The position numbers and the translations under genes are program-made. The notes under the pieces are model-generated. The model was not told the origin of the DNA. It ran no database searches and saw nothing but the letters and a program-made list of their open reading frames with translations. A stretch of DNA of 64,000 bases, taken from Pararhizobium sp. YC-54. GTDB lineage: Bacteria; Pseudomonadota; Alphaproteobacteria; Rhizobiales; Rhizobiaceae. The stretch covers positions 67,063 to 131,062 of the forward strand of contig NZ_JAOYTH010000018.1 of assembly GCF_025847205.1 (NCBI RefSeq). Reading direction: 5' to 3'. Below, piece by piece: positions 9,296 through 17,050 of the stretch (the first letter of the stretch is position 1; each line of letters begins with the position of its first letter).

Positions 9296-10432
9296 ATGGC
9301 CAAAATCCTCGAAATCAGCGACCTGAAGGCACTCGCCAAGCGCCGCGTGCCGAAGATGTTCTTCGACTATGCCGACAGCGGCGCCTGGACCGAGAGCACC
9401 TATCGCGCCAACGAGGAGGATTTCCGCAAGGTGAAGCTGCGCCAGCGGGTGCTGGTCGACATGACCAACCGCTCGCTCGAAAGTACGATGATCGGCCAGA
9501 AAGTTTCGATGCCGGTAGCATTGTCTCCGACCGGCCTCACCGGCATGCAGCATGCCGATGGCGAAATGCTGGCGGCAAAGGCGGCCGAGGAATTCGGCGT
9601 TCCGTTCACGTTGTCGACCATGAGCATCTGCTCGATCGAGGACGTCGCCTCGGTGACGACCAAGCCTTTCTGGTTCCAGCTCTATGTCATGCGCGACCGG
9701 GAGTTCGTCAAAAACCTGATCGACCGCGCCAAGGCCGCCAAATGCTCGGCGCTGGTGCTGACGCTCGACCTGCAGATCCTCGGCCAACGCCACAAGGACC
9801 TGCGCAACGGCCTTTCCGCCCCGCCCAAATTCACGCCAAAGCATATCTGGCAGATGGCGACGCGGCCGCTCTGGTGCATGCAAATGCTCAAGACCAAGCG
9901 CCGCAGCTTCGGCAACATCGTCGGCCACGCCAAGAACGTCTCCGATCTCTCATCCCTGTCGTCGTGGACAGCCGAACAATTCGACCCGCAACTGTCCTGG
10001 GAAAATGTCGAGGAAATCAGGAAGATGTGGGGCGGACCGCTGATCCTCAAGGGCATTCTCGATGTCGAGGATGCGAAGATGGCGGCGCGCACCGGCGCCG
10101 ATGCGGTCATCGTCTCCAATCACGGCGGCCGCCAGCTGGATGGCGCACCCTCGTCGATCAGCATGCTGCCGAGAATCGTCGATGCCGTCGGCGACCAGAT
10201 CGAGGTTCATGTCGATGGCGGTATCCGCTCCGGTCAGGACGTGTTGAAAGCCGTGGCGCTTGGCGCCAAGGGAACCTATATCGGCCGCCCCTTCCTCTAT
10301 GGCCTCGGCGCCGGCGGCAAGGCTGGCGTGACCACCGCACTCGATATCATCCGCAAGGAACTCGACATCACCATGGCACTCTGCGGCAAGCGCGATATCC
10401 GCGATATCAACCGGGATGTGATTGCGGAGTGA
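9296..10432 (+). CDS. lldD: L-lactate dehydrogenase (FMN-dependent)
   Basis: Membrane-associated flavoenzyme of 378 residues oxidising L-lactate to pyruvate and passing electrons to quinone. It is a TIM-barrel alpha-hydroxy-acid oxidase: PVALSPTGLTGMQHADGE binds FMN, and the catalytic base His with the substrate Arg are in SNHGGRQLDGAPS. The flavin phosphate loop is in VDGGIRSGQDVLKAVALGAK. Length and N-terminus (ISDLKALAKRRVPKMFFDYADSG) match bacterial LldD rather than glycolate or mandelate oxidases, although substrate range within this family is hard to read from sequence. It converges on the yoeB gene with adjacent stop codons. Confidence 0.88.
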   Translation: MAKILEISDLKALAKRRVPKMFFDYADSGAWTESTYRANEEDFRKVKLRQRVLVDMTNRSLESTMIGQKVSMPVALSPTGLTGMQHADGEMLAAKAAEEFGVPFTLSTMSICSIEDVASVTTKPFWFQLYVMRDREFVKNLIDRAKAAKCSALVLTLDLQILGQRHKDLRNGLSAPPKFTPKHIWQMATRPLWCMQMLKTKRRSFGNIVGHAKNVSDLSSLSSWTAEQFDPQLSWENVEEIRKMWGGPLILKGILDVEDAKMAARTGADAVIVSNHGGRQLDGAPSSISMLPRIVDAVGDQIEVHVDGGIRSGQDVLKAVALGAKGTYIGRPFLYGLGAGGKAGVTTALDIIRKELDITMALCGKRDIRDINRDVIAE

Positions 10433-10690
10433 TCAGTAATGCGACCGGCACTGTACAACGATCAAAACTCGCTTCTCTGAAGGTCCTTCAACTTTATAAA
10501 CCAAACGGTGTTCTTGCGTTATGCGTCGCGACCAATAGCCTTTGAGTTGATTTCGCAAAGGCTCTGGCTTGCCAATACCTTCGAAAGGGTGGCGAAGCAT
10601 ATCCCTAATGAGATCGTTGATACGCAATACGACTTTGGGATCTGTCTCTTGCCAATAAATGTATTCGTTCCACCCAGCCGGTTCCCACAT
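10433..10690 (-). CDS. yoeB: Toxin YoeB (ribosome-dependent mRNA endonuclease)
   Basis: Small basic RelE-superfamily toxin of 85 residues that cleaves mRNA in the ribosomal A site. Signature blocks are IYWQETDPKVVLRINDLI, HPFEGIGKPEPL, GYWSRRITQEHRLVY and CRSHY. The catalytic residues of E. coli YoeB (Glu46, Arg65, His83, Tyr84) correspond to Glu43, Arg62, His84 and Tyr85, so the enzyme looks intact. The ATG start (MWEPAGWNEY) gives the family's usual length; a GTG 21 bases upstream is possible but has no better ribosome site. It follows the antitoxin gene on the same transcript. Confidence 0.95.
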   Translation of the reverse strand: MWEPAGWNEYIYWQETDPKVVLRINDLIRDMLRHPFEGIGKPEPLRNQLKGYWSRRITQEHRLVYKVEGPSEKRVLIVVQCRSHY

Positions 10691-10716
10691 GAGTGAAGTA
10701 CCGGAACTCACAGCTG

Positions 10717-11001
10717 TTAACGCGATGCTTTAGAGGCGGCGTAGTCCCCCGGTTCGATAAGGTCGTGTGCTTCGTACTTGCCGGCCTCGACATTCTCGAC
10801 GGCTTCCATCAGCCGTTTGGCGTTGGCTGGTGTAGACATCAAATAAAGCGTCTCCATCATCCCGTCATACTCTCGCTTGTCGATCAGGATTGCGGAGGCC
10901 TTGTCGCGACGCATAATCTCAACGGCCGTTCGATCATTAGCCACTTCATCAAGCAGACTAGCCAGCTCGTCTCTCGCTTTTGAAAACATAACCGTGCGCA
11001 T
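10717..11001 (-). CDS. yefM: Antitoxin YefM (Phd/YefM family)
   Basis: Antitoxin of 94 residues; the N-terminal half forms the DNA-binding dimer (MRTVMFSKARDELASLLDEV) and the C-terminal part wraps the toxin. The block LYLMSTPANAKRLMEAVENVEAGK is characteristic of YefM. The ATG chosen is preceded by GGAGA at good spacing; an ATG 12 bases further up lacks a ribosome site. It lies 26 bases upstream of yoeB and, with it, should repress its own promoter through the palindrome just upstream. Confidence 0.95.
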   Translation of the reverse strand: MRTVMFSKARDELASLLDEVANDRTAVEIMRRDKASAILIDKREYDGMMETLYLMSTPANAKRLMEAVENVEAGKYEAHDLIEPGDYAASKASR

Positions 11002-11020
11002 ATGCGTCTCCATCCCAACG

Positions 11021-11062
11021 AGGACTTGTACAATATATCGTACAAGTCCTGAATTTTGTCAA
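11021..11062 (-). promoter_or_regulatory. Autoregulated yefM-yoeB promoter and operator
   Basis: Read on the minus strand, TTGACA (11062-11057) is followed by a 17-base spacer and GATATA (11039-11034), a near-consensus sigma-70 promoter. A perfect inverted repeat AGGACTTGTAC / GTACAAGTCCT (11021-11031 and 11040-11050, eight-base centre) brackets the -10 box and contains the TGTAC core known for YefM operators. Binding there would block RNA polymerase directly. Confidence 0.8.
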
Positions 11063-11071
11063 GATTCCTGC

Positions 11072-11434
11072 TCAACTCCCCCGATAGGTCGAATAGCTGA
11101 ACGGCGAAAGCAGCAGCGGTACATGATAGTGGCTGCCCGCGTCGGCGATGCCGAAGCGCAGCGGGATGAGATCGAGGAAGGCGGGCTCTGCCAGGACAGC
11201 GCCGGTTGCGCGCAGATAGTCGCCCGCATGGAACAAAAGCTCGTAGGTGCCGGCTGCAAAGGCCTCCCCCTCGAGCATCGGCCCATCGACGCGGCCGTCA
11301 CTATTGGTTTTGACCGTGCGCAGCAGGCGGCGCCCCTCGCCCTCGATCAGAAAGAGGTCGATGGTCAGGCCCTCGGCCGGCTTGCCCAGCGCAGTGTCGA
11401 GGACATGGGTGGTCAGGCGGCCGGACGTGCTCAT
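11072..11434 (-). CDS. uraH: 5-hydroxyisourate hydrolase (transthyretin-like)
   Basis: Hydrolyses 5-hydroxyisourate, the product of urate oxidation, to OHCU. 120 residues, the usual subunit length. Conserved features are the N-terminal [14 protein letters not shown] with the active-site His10, the basic stretch around [34 protein letters not shown] with the second His, and the C-terminal YRGS signature. The start is set at [13 protein letters not shown], 96 bases inside a longer open frame. It is the last of four purine-catabolic genes on the minus strand (puuE, uraD, allA, uraH). No signal peptide, so cytosolic. Confidence 0.95.
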   Translation of the reverse strand: MSTSGRLTTHVLDTALGKPAEGLTIDLFLIEGEGRRLLRTVKTNSDGRVDGPMLEGEAFAAGTYELLFHAGDYLRATGAVLAEPAFLDLIPLRFGIADAGSHYHVPLLLSPFSYSTYRGS

Positions 11435-11450
11435 GGAAACCTCTTGTGCG

Positions 11451-11948
11451 TCAGAAGGGATTGGCGATGACGAAGGGTTCGTCGTAGAAAACCTCTTCCA
11501 GATTGTTGCCCGGCCCGTCGCGATCGACAACCAGAAAATCGCTGACCGCGCCGACAGCCATCAATGGATGATGCCAGACATTGCGGCCGTAATTAACCCC
11601 TTGCGCACCGGTAGCCAGAAAGACGCGTGGCAATCCCGGCTTTCCGCCCTCATCCGGCGCGACGACGGCAAGCCACGAGCCGCCGCCCACAGGCGAAAAG
11701 CTCTGTGAGCCCAGCGGATGGCGCTCCATCATCGTCACGGCGTAGGGAAAGCTGCGCGGCTGGCCGCGGAAAATATTGATGATCACCCGCGCATCTTCGC
11801 CGGCGACATCGGCCCGACCGAGCGCATGAAACCGCTCGGTCGACCCGCCATTGATGAGCCGCATCGTTTCCGGATCAGCCTCGATAACAGTACCGAAAGG
11901 CGAAAATGCCGCCTGTGTCAGCGGCTCGATCGTCAGGACATGTGGCAT
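11451..11948 (-). CDS. allA: Ureidoglycolate lyase
   Basis: Cytosolic enzyme of 165 residues splitting ureidoglycolate to glyoxylate and urea, the last step of allantoin use. Family blocks are [37 protein letters not shown] and [17 protein letters not shown]; the conserved residues of the bicupin fold are present. The start [10 protein letters not shown] gives the family length and aligns with known AllA N-termini; an ATG 30 bases upstream (MPFYGGTDDL) is possible. It sits 16 bases before uraH and 42 after uraD, in one operon. Confidence 0.93.
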   Translation of the reverse strand: MPHVLTIEPLTQAAFSPFGTVIEADPETMRLINGGSTERFHALGRADVAGEDARVIINIFRGQPRSFPYAVTMMERHPLGSQSFSPVGGGSWLAVVAPDEGGKPGLPRVFLATGAQGVNYGRNVWHHPLMAVGAVSDFLVVDRDGPGNNLEEVFYDEPFVIANPF

Positions 11949-11990
11949 CAGATCGTCCGTCCCGCCGTAAAATGGCATGGCGGTTTAGTC

Positions 11991-12494
11991 TTAAGCATTG
12001 TCTTCTCCTGGAAGCAGTGAACGCAAACGCAAAAGCGCGATCTTTTCGACCTGCGCAGAAGCCGTTTCAAATTCCTCTTCCGGGCTGTTGTCAATCCGCC
12101 TTTCGAAGGCAGCGAGAATATCGTCCTTGTTCAGCCCTTTCACCGCGATGATGAACGGGAAGCCGAATTTGTCCGTGTAGGCGGTATTCAGCCCGGTAAA
12201 ACGCGCGTGTTCCAAGGCACTGAGACGGTCCAGCCCGGCGCCGGCCTGCTCAGCCTTGGAATCTTCCGTCAGTCCCCCGGCGATCGCCAGTTTGCCGGCA
12301 AGATCCGGATGGGCTCTCAAGACCGCCAGACGCTCGGCATGGGAGGCCGCGCGAAACGGGGCAACAAGGGCGGCATGCACGGAGCCCGCCGTCAAGACAA
12401 GCTGCGGGTTCGCATCGAAAGCCCGCTCTGCCACCCATGGCGAATGTTCGAAGACGCCGCCGAACCGCGCGACAAATTCATCCCGCGCCAACAT
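11991..12494 (-). CDS. uraD: OHCU decarboxylase
   Basis: Converts 2-oxo-4-hydroxy-4-carboxy-5-ureidoimidazoline, the product of UraH, to S-allantoin. 167 residues; the family motif LRAHPDLAGKLAIAGGLTEDSKAEQ holds the catalytic His, with FGFPFIIAVKGL later. The ATG chosen overlaps the stop of puuE (TGATG); a GTG one codon upstream is also possible. Operon position between puuE and allA fits the pathway. Confidence 0.95.
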   Translation of the reverse strand: MLARDEFVARFGGVFEHSPWVAERAFDANPQLVLTAGSVHAALVAPFRAASHAERLAVLRAHPDLAGKLAIAGGLTEDSKAEQAGAGLDRLSALEHARFTGLNTAYTDKFGFPFIIAVKGLNKDDILAAFERRIDNSPEEEFETASAQVEKIALLRLRSLLPGEDNA

Positions 12495-13423
12495 CACAGG
12501 CCGCCTGCCGGCTTGTGATGTTCATGCCAGTGCCGGGCGATGTCGATGCGCTTCGGGGTCCAGACCTTTTCGTGGCCGAGAACATAATCGACAAAACGGG
12601 CCAGAGCCGCAGCCCGGCCCGGCCGGCCGACGAGGCGGCAATGCAGGCCGACATTCATCATCTTCGGGCTGCCTTCCTTGCCCTCGGCATAGAGCACGTC
12701 GAACGTGTCCTTGAGATAGGCGAAGAACTGGTCGCCGGAATTGAACCCCTGCGGCGTTGCAAAGCGCATGTCGTTGGCATCGAGCGTGTAGGGAATGATC
12801 AGGTGCGGCTTGTCCTTGGTGAGGCCGGGTACCCAATAGGGCAGTTCGTCGGCATAGCTGTCGGAGGAATAGACAAAGCCGCCCTCTTCGATCACCAGCT
12901 TCAGCGTGTTGTCGGATGGCTTGCCCTGATACATGCCAAGCGGATGCGATCCCGTCAGTTCGGTGTGCAGGCGCACGGCCTCGCGGATATGCTTGCGCTC
13001 TTCTTCCTCCGAGAAATCCTTATATTCAAGCCAACGGTAGCCGTGGCTGGCGATTTCCCAGCCCGCTTCCTTCATGGCGGCGACCGCTTCCGGGTTGCGC
13101 GCCATGGCAAGCGTCACGCCATAAACCGTGACATCGACATTGCGGCTGGTGAACATGCGCCAGAGCCGCCAGAAGCCGGCGCGCGAGCCATATTCGTAGA
13201 TCGATTCCATATTGAGATTGCGCTGGCCGGGCCAGGGCTGCGCACCGACGATTTCCGACAGCAGCGATTCGGACGCCTTGTCGCTGTCGAGAATGCAGCT
13301 TTCGCCACCCTCTTCGTAGTTGACCACGAACTGTACAGCGATGCGCGCATCGCCCGGCCAGCGGACCTGCGGAGGATTGCGGCCGTAGCCGACGAGATCG
13401 CGTGGATAGGATTGTTCTGTCAT
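12494..13423 (-). CDS. puuE: Allantoinase PuuE (polysaccharide-deacetylase type)
   Basis: Metal-independent allantoinase of the polysaccharide deacetylase fold, 309 residues, hydrolysing allantoin to allantoate. The start MTEQSYPRDLVGYGRNPPQVRWPG is typical; it is preceded by AAGGGTG. Other blocks are VNYEEGGESCILD, EYGSRAGFWRLWRMF, ASHGYRWLEYKDF and GLHCRLVGRPGRAAALARF. First gene of the minus-strand purine operon. An allantoicase-type step between allantoate and ureidoglycolate must be encoded elsewhere. Confidence 0.93.
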   Translation of the reverse strand: MTEQSYPRDLVGYGRNPPQVRWPGDARIAVQFVVNYEEGGESCILDSDKASESLLSEIVGAQPWPGQRNLNMESIYEYGSRAGFWRLWRMFTSRNVDVTVYGVTLAMARNPEAVAAMKEAGWEIASHGYRWLEYKDFSEEEERKHIREAVRLHTELTGSHPLGMYQGKPSDNTLKLVIEEGGFVYSSDSYADELPYWVPGLTKDKPHLIIPYTLDANDMRFATPQGFNSGDQFFAYLKDTFDVLYAEGKEGSPKMMNVGLHCRLVGRPGRAAALARFVDYVLGHEKVWTPKRIDIARHWHEHHKPAGGL

Positions 13424-13543
13424 CAAATCACCCTTCGAATTTTGCCGGAACGGTAGCATCAGCGACCGGAAAATCGAAGTCAAAATGGTGGTCAGTACTA
13501 AACTGTCCAAAGAATAGGCAATACCGTTCAGGCCGGTAGAGCC

Positions 13544-14344
13544 TCAGCAGCTCGCCTGCAGCCGACGGGCAGCGACTGCCGCCTTCGATTCGGAAATGTG
13601 TGGCCCGTCGGCGAGCGTAGCGCTGGCTTTGGCCTTGACTGCCGGCCGATGCGCCGAGAGCTTGCCGAGCGGATGCTGCGAATGGACCCGCAACGGCGCG
13701 CCGGGTTCCTGCTCGATGAACAAGGCGAGGCTGGAGATTTTCAGCGGCTCGGCGATCACCGGCTCGAAGAAATCGCGCAATGCGGCCTCGAAGCGCGCGT
13801 TGAGATTGGCGTTCACCGGCCCTGTCAGCATCATGTGAAAGCGGAACTCCTCCATCACATAGGGATAACCCCAGCGGTGCAGGTTGGCAAACTGCGGTGC
13901 AGTCAGGCGGTCCGGGTCCCGCCGCTCGATCTCGATATCGCTCAACGGCGCCCGAAATTCATCGAGCGCCTGAACCACGCAAGCGGCGAGATGGTTCATC
14001 TGTTCGCAGGGAACTGACGGCACAAGGCCGAAAAACTCGCCCAGCCGCGCGATTTCCATCTTTGGAATTTCGAATGGGCTCATCGTGCTGGCGAAATGCA
14101 TCAGCGATTTCAGCAGCGCCGGTTCGCTGGTGTCATCATGCAGGTGGAACGGTGCCTTGATCGTCCCGTGAAATCCGTAGCGGCGCGGCACGGCCGTGTG
14201 AAACGCCAGTTCCTGGCGGCTGAAACCGGCAATGGAGGGCGCCTCGGGGGCTTCCCCGGAATAGACGTTGCGACCAAGCCAGCTAGCCGCAGCGACCGAC
14301 AGCGGATCATACAGCGACGGCGTGAAATAGATGGCGTACCGCAT
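13544..14344 (-). CDS. DUF1045 protein (2H-phosphoesterase-like)
   Basis: Cytosolic protein of 266 residues matching the DUF1045 family, often annotated as a phosphonate-metabolism protein. Two His motifs separated by about 110 residues, YGFHGTIKAPFHL and EEFRFHMMLTGPV, resemble the paired HxT/HxM motifs of 2H phosphoesterases, so hydrolysis of a cyclic or linear phosphoester is plausible but unproven. It begins MRYAIYFTPSLYDPLS, also typical. It lies 120 bases upstream of puuE on the same strand; the C-terminal ~30 residues look poorly conserved. No phn gene is nearby, so a role in phosphonate use is not supported by this context. Confidence 0.75.
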   Translation of the reverse strand: MRYAIYFTPSLYDPLSVAAASWLGRNVYSGEAPEAPSIAGFSRQELAFHTAVPRRYGFHGTIKAPFHLHDDTSEPALLKSLMHFASTMSPFEIPKMEIARLGEFFGLVPSVPCEQMNHLAACVVQALDEFRAPLSDIEIERRDPDRLTAPQFANLHRWGYPYVMEEFRFHMMLTGPVNANLNARFEAALRDFFEPVIAEPLKISSLALFIEQEPGAPLRVHSQHPLGKLSAHRPAVKAKASATLADGPHISESKAAVAARRLQASC

Positions 14345-14548
14345 GGGCCCCGCTCCGTTGAAACTCGTTCTGAGGCCGGGGTTAAGCGATTTGCGTGACA
14401 GAATGACGAAGAATAGGCCTGGCTTCCCGGGCTCGCCCGTCCTTGCGGTTCAGAAAACGGAAATCCGGGCCCAAACAAAGATTTTGACCGGAACCAACCG
14501 GCTTTCGTTTCGTTTTCTTTCCAGTAACGGCAAAAACGGAGAAGAATC

Positions 14549-14938
14549 ATGACCTACCAGGATACCACCCACCAGGACGCCTCCATCCGGGAAACCCATG
14601 ATCTCATCGCCAGCGACAAGGTCGAAGGAACACGGGTCTACGGGCGCGATGGCAACCATATCGGCTCCATCGAGCGGGTCATCATCGAAAAGCGCAGCGG
14701 CCGGGTTTCCTATGCGGTCATGAGCTTTGGCGGCTTCCTTGGTTTGGGCGAAGGTCACTATCCTTTGCCCTGGTCCAAACTCAGCTATGACGAAACTCTC
14801 GGCGGCTATCGCACCGACGTGACACGCGAGCAGGTCGAAGGAGCGCCGAAATATCACGGCGACGAAGAGTATGAGTGGAACAAGGAAAACGGCCGCCGCG
14901 TCTACGATTACTACGGCGTGCCCCCTTACTGGATGTAG
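14549..14938 (+). CDS. PRC-barrel domain protein
   Basis: Small acidic protein of 129 residues. Residues ~17-90 form a PRC-barrel: LIASDKVEGTRVYGRDGNHIGSIERVIIEKRSGRVSYAVMSF, a beta-rich fold used by RimM and photosynthetic reaction-centre subunit H. The tail is rich in Tyr and Asp/Glu (EYEWNKENGRRVYDYYGVPPYWM), as in stress-associated stand-alone PRC-barrel proteins of rhizobia. The start has a clear GGAGA at good spacing. Function unknown. Confidence 0.85.
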   Translation: MTYQDTTHQDASIRETHDLIASDKVEGTRVYGRDGNHIGSIERVIIEKRSGRVSYAVMSFGGFLGLGEGHYPLPWSKLSYDETLGGYRTDVTREQVEGAPKYHGDEEYEWNKENGRRVYDYYGVPPYWM

Positions 14939-14973
14939 TGAGGACTGGATGTAATAAGGCTGGGCACATGGTT

Positions 14974-14995
14974 CGGCCCCGCGATTGCGGGGCCG
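14974..14995. terminator. Bidirectional terminator
   Basis: A nine-base-pair GC-rich stem CGGCCCCGC / GCGGGGCCG with loop GATT, followed by TTTGCGTTTATTTTG. It lies between two convergent genes and abuts the end of the FAD oxidoreductase on the other strand. Confidence 0.8.
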
Positions 14996-15002
14996 TTTGC
15001 GT

Positions 15003-16148
15003 TTATTTTGCAGCCTCTTTGCGCAGTAGCTCGATGTGCGTCTGGCATCGAAAGGAAGACGGCAGACCTTGATCGGTGCCGCCCACTATTTCGCCCACAA
15101 CTGCCGAAGCCAGCCTATGTGCGATGCCGAAGCTGATCTTGAAGCCGCCCGCAAGGGCATGGATTCGAGGGTGATCGGGATGGCGCCCCGCCATCGGATC
15201 GCGGCCGATTGCCTTTGGCCGCAGCCCGGCCCAGCGTTCGATCACCGGAGCCCTACGAATGAGAGGAACCAGCTCCGCCGCCTGCCGCAACAGGTCATCG
15301 AGTTGCCCGTCTGTCGAAGCTGCATTCTCAAAGGTGTTTTCACTCGTACTGCCAACCGCGACCAGACCGTTTTCGTGGGCAACGACATACAGGCCATCGG
15401 TAAAGACGACGGGAAGATCGGGATCGATATCGGCCTGGAGAAGTGCAGCCTGGCCTTTCACCGGCACGCCACTGACGCCGGGCACCTTTGTCAACTCGTC
15501 GATAAAAGGAAACGCCTGAACGCCATTGGCGAGAATGCAGGCGCCGAAGGAAAGGGTACTTCCGTCGATAAATGTGGCGCGACCGGCGACCGGATCGATA
15601 TGGACAACCGCCTGCCCTTCCTCGATGCGGACGTGGCGCGAGCGGCGCAGATGACTGGCGAGCATGGCAAGAAACGGGCGAGGAGCAACGCGGGCGGCCA
15701 GCGTGTCGAAGACCACCCCGCTTTCTGCGGCGTCCGCGTTCAGCCAGCCGCCGTCATGAAACCGATCCTGCACATGCCAATGAAATTGCCGACCGCCCGA
15801 ACGCCAGTTGACCAGCGCATCCTGCTCGTGACGAAGCGCGATGGTTCGCAGATGCGGCTTTGCCAACGGCATGATCCGGCCTGAGCGGCGATAACCCGCT
15901 GAAAGACCAGTCTCCGCTTCGAGCGCCGCGATCTCCGTTTCAAGAGAGATCAGCGCTTCGAACTGGAACTGCTTCTTGGCGTTCCAGCGATCCGGCATAT
16001 GTGGCATCAGGGCGCCGAGCACACCGCCGCTCGCGCCAGCGCCGATCCTGTCGCGCTCGACAAGGACCGTTTCGAGGCCGGCCCGATCAGCCATGACGGC
16101 TGCCCAGAGCCCCATGATCCCGCCGCCAACAATCAGCAGATCCGCCAT
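15003..16148 (-). CDS. FAD-dependent oxidoreductase, probable stand-alone MnmC oxidase half
   Basis: DAO-type flavoprotein of 381 residues. The N-terminal dinucleotide-binding motif is LLIVGGGIMGLWAAVMADRA, followed by GAGASGGVLGALMPHMPDRW, comparable to the GASGNxxGALYP region of the C-terminal half of E. coli MnmC, and a late KISFGIAHRLASAVV segment. In E. coli this half removes the carboxymethyl group from cmnm5-U34 of tRNA before MnmD methylates it. Here the mnmD gene starts 38 bases away in the opposite direction, supporting a split version of the bifunctional enzyme. Start chosen at MADLLIVGGG; upstream in-frame sequence is shadow of mnmD. A generic glycine/D-amino-acid oxidase is the alternative. 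Confidence 0.8.
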   Translation of the reverse strand: MADLLIVGGGIMGLWAAVMADRAGLETVLVERDRIGAGASGGVLGALMPHMPDRWNAKKQFQFEALISLETEIAALEAETGLSAGYRRSGRIMPLAKPHLRTIALRHEQDALVNWRSGGRQFHWHVQDRFHDGGWLNADAAESGVVFDTLAARVAPRPFLAMLASHLRRSRHVRIEEGQAVVHIDPVAGRATFIDGSTLSFGACILANGVQAFPFIDELTKVPGVSGVPVKGQAALLQADIDPDLPVVFTDGLYVVAHENGLVAVGSTSENTFENAASTDGQLDDLLRQAAELVPLIRRAPVIERWAGLRPKAIGRDPMAGRHPDHPRIHALAGGFKISFGIAHRLASAVVGEIVGGTDQGLPSSFRCQTHIELLRKEAAK

Positions 16149-16186
16149 CGATTGACCTTCTTGAATGTGGAGATTATCGGTTCGCC

Positions 16187-16936
16187 ATGACCCGCGATCA
16201 TTTGGACATAACGCCCGCGCCGGACAGGCAAACTCCTGACCGGCAAACGCTTGAATGGCACGAGGGCGATATGCCCTATTCGCAAGAATTTGGCGACCAT
16301 TTTTATTGTCGTGAGGACGGCCGGGCGGAGTGCGGGCATGTCTTTCTCGCAGGCAACGGTCTGCCGCAACGCTGGCGGCACCGCAGCGTGTTCCGGATCG
16401 GCGAACTCGGGTTCGGCACCGGGCTGAATTTCTGCGAAACATGGCGGCAATGGAAGGAGACGCGCATCGAGGGGGCAAACCTGCATTTCGTCTCGTTCGA
16501 ACGGTTTCCGATGCTGGCACCCGACATCGGCCGGGCACTATCGCACTGGCCGCAGATTAAGGCGGAACGGCTGGCCCTTTGTGCTGAGTGGCCTGACCTT
16601 CCGCAAGGCCGCATCGACCTCGATTTCAAAGATGGAATGCGTCTCACCGTCATGTGCGGTGCCGCCCTTGAGGAGATCGGTGGGTTTCCGGAAAAATTCG
16701 ACGCCTGGTATCTCGATGGCTTCGCGCCCAAACGCAATCCCGACATGTGGTCGCAGGAGTTGATGCGGCTTGCCTATGAAAAGACCGTCGAGGGCGGCAC
16801 GTTTGCGACCTATGCCGCCGCCGGCTTCGTCCGCCGCAACCTCCAGGCCGCAGGCTTCACCGTCGAACGCCGACCTGGTTTTGGCAGCAAGCGCGAAATG
16901 CTCTGCGGCGTGAAATCGACATCCGGCGTCGCTTAA
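16187..16936 (+). CDS. mnmD: tRNA 5-methylaminomethyl-2-thiouridine methyltransferase MnmD
   Basis: SAM-dependent methyltransferase of 249 residues (DUF752) that makes mnm5s2U34 in tRNAs for Lys, Glu and Gln. The opening LEWHEGDMPYSQEFGDHFYC is typical of the MnmC N-terminal half; the SAM site is RIGELGFGTGLNF (about residues 70-82) and the signature DAWYLDGFAPKRNPDMW carries the family's active-site block. It is the length of the methyltransferase domain alone, so it is not fused to an oxidase as in enterobacteria. The upstream divergent FAD gene is the likely partner. Confidence 0.92.
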   Translation: MTRDHLDITPAPDRQTPDRQTLEWHEGDMPYSQEFGDHFYCREDGRAECGHVFLAGNGLPQRWRHRSVFRIGELGFGTGLNFCETWRQWKETRIEGANLHFVSFERFPMLAPDIGRALSHWPQIKAERLALCAEWPDLPQGRIDLDFKDGMRLTVMCGAALEEIGGFPEKFDAWYLDGFAPKRNPDMWSQELMRLAYEKTVEGGTFATYAAAGFVRRNLQAAGFTVERRPGFGSKREMLCGVKSTSGVA

Positions 16937-17050
16937 AAACCAGCCCTTAAACTGCCCTTCTCTTTCAAGGAAATTTGCTGTCGCAAATGGTGGCGCCTTT
17001 GGGACGTAGAAACGGCAACATGACGCTCTGTCCAAACCGATGGAAAAGCC

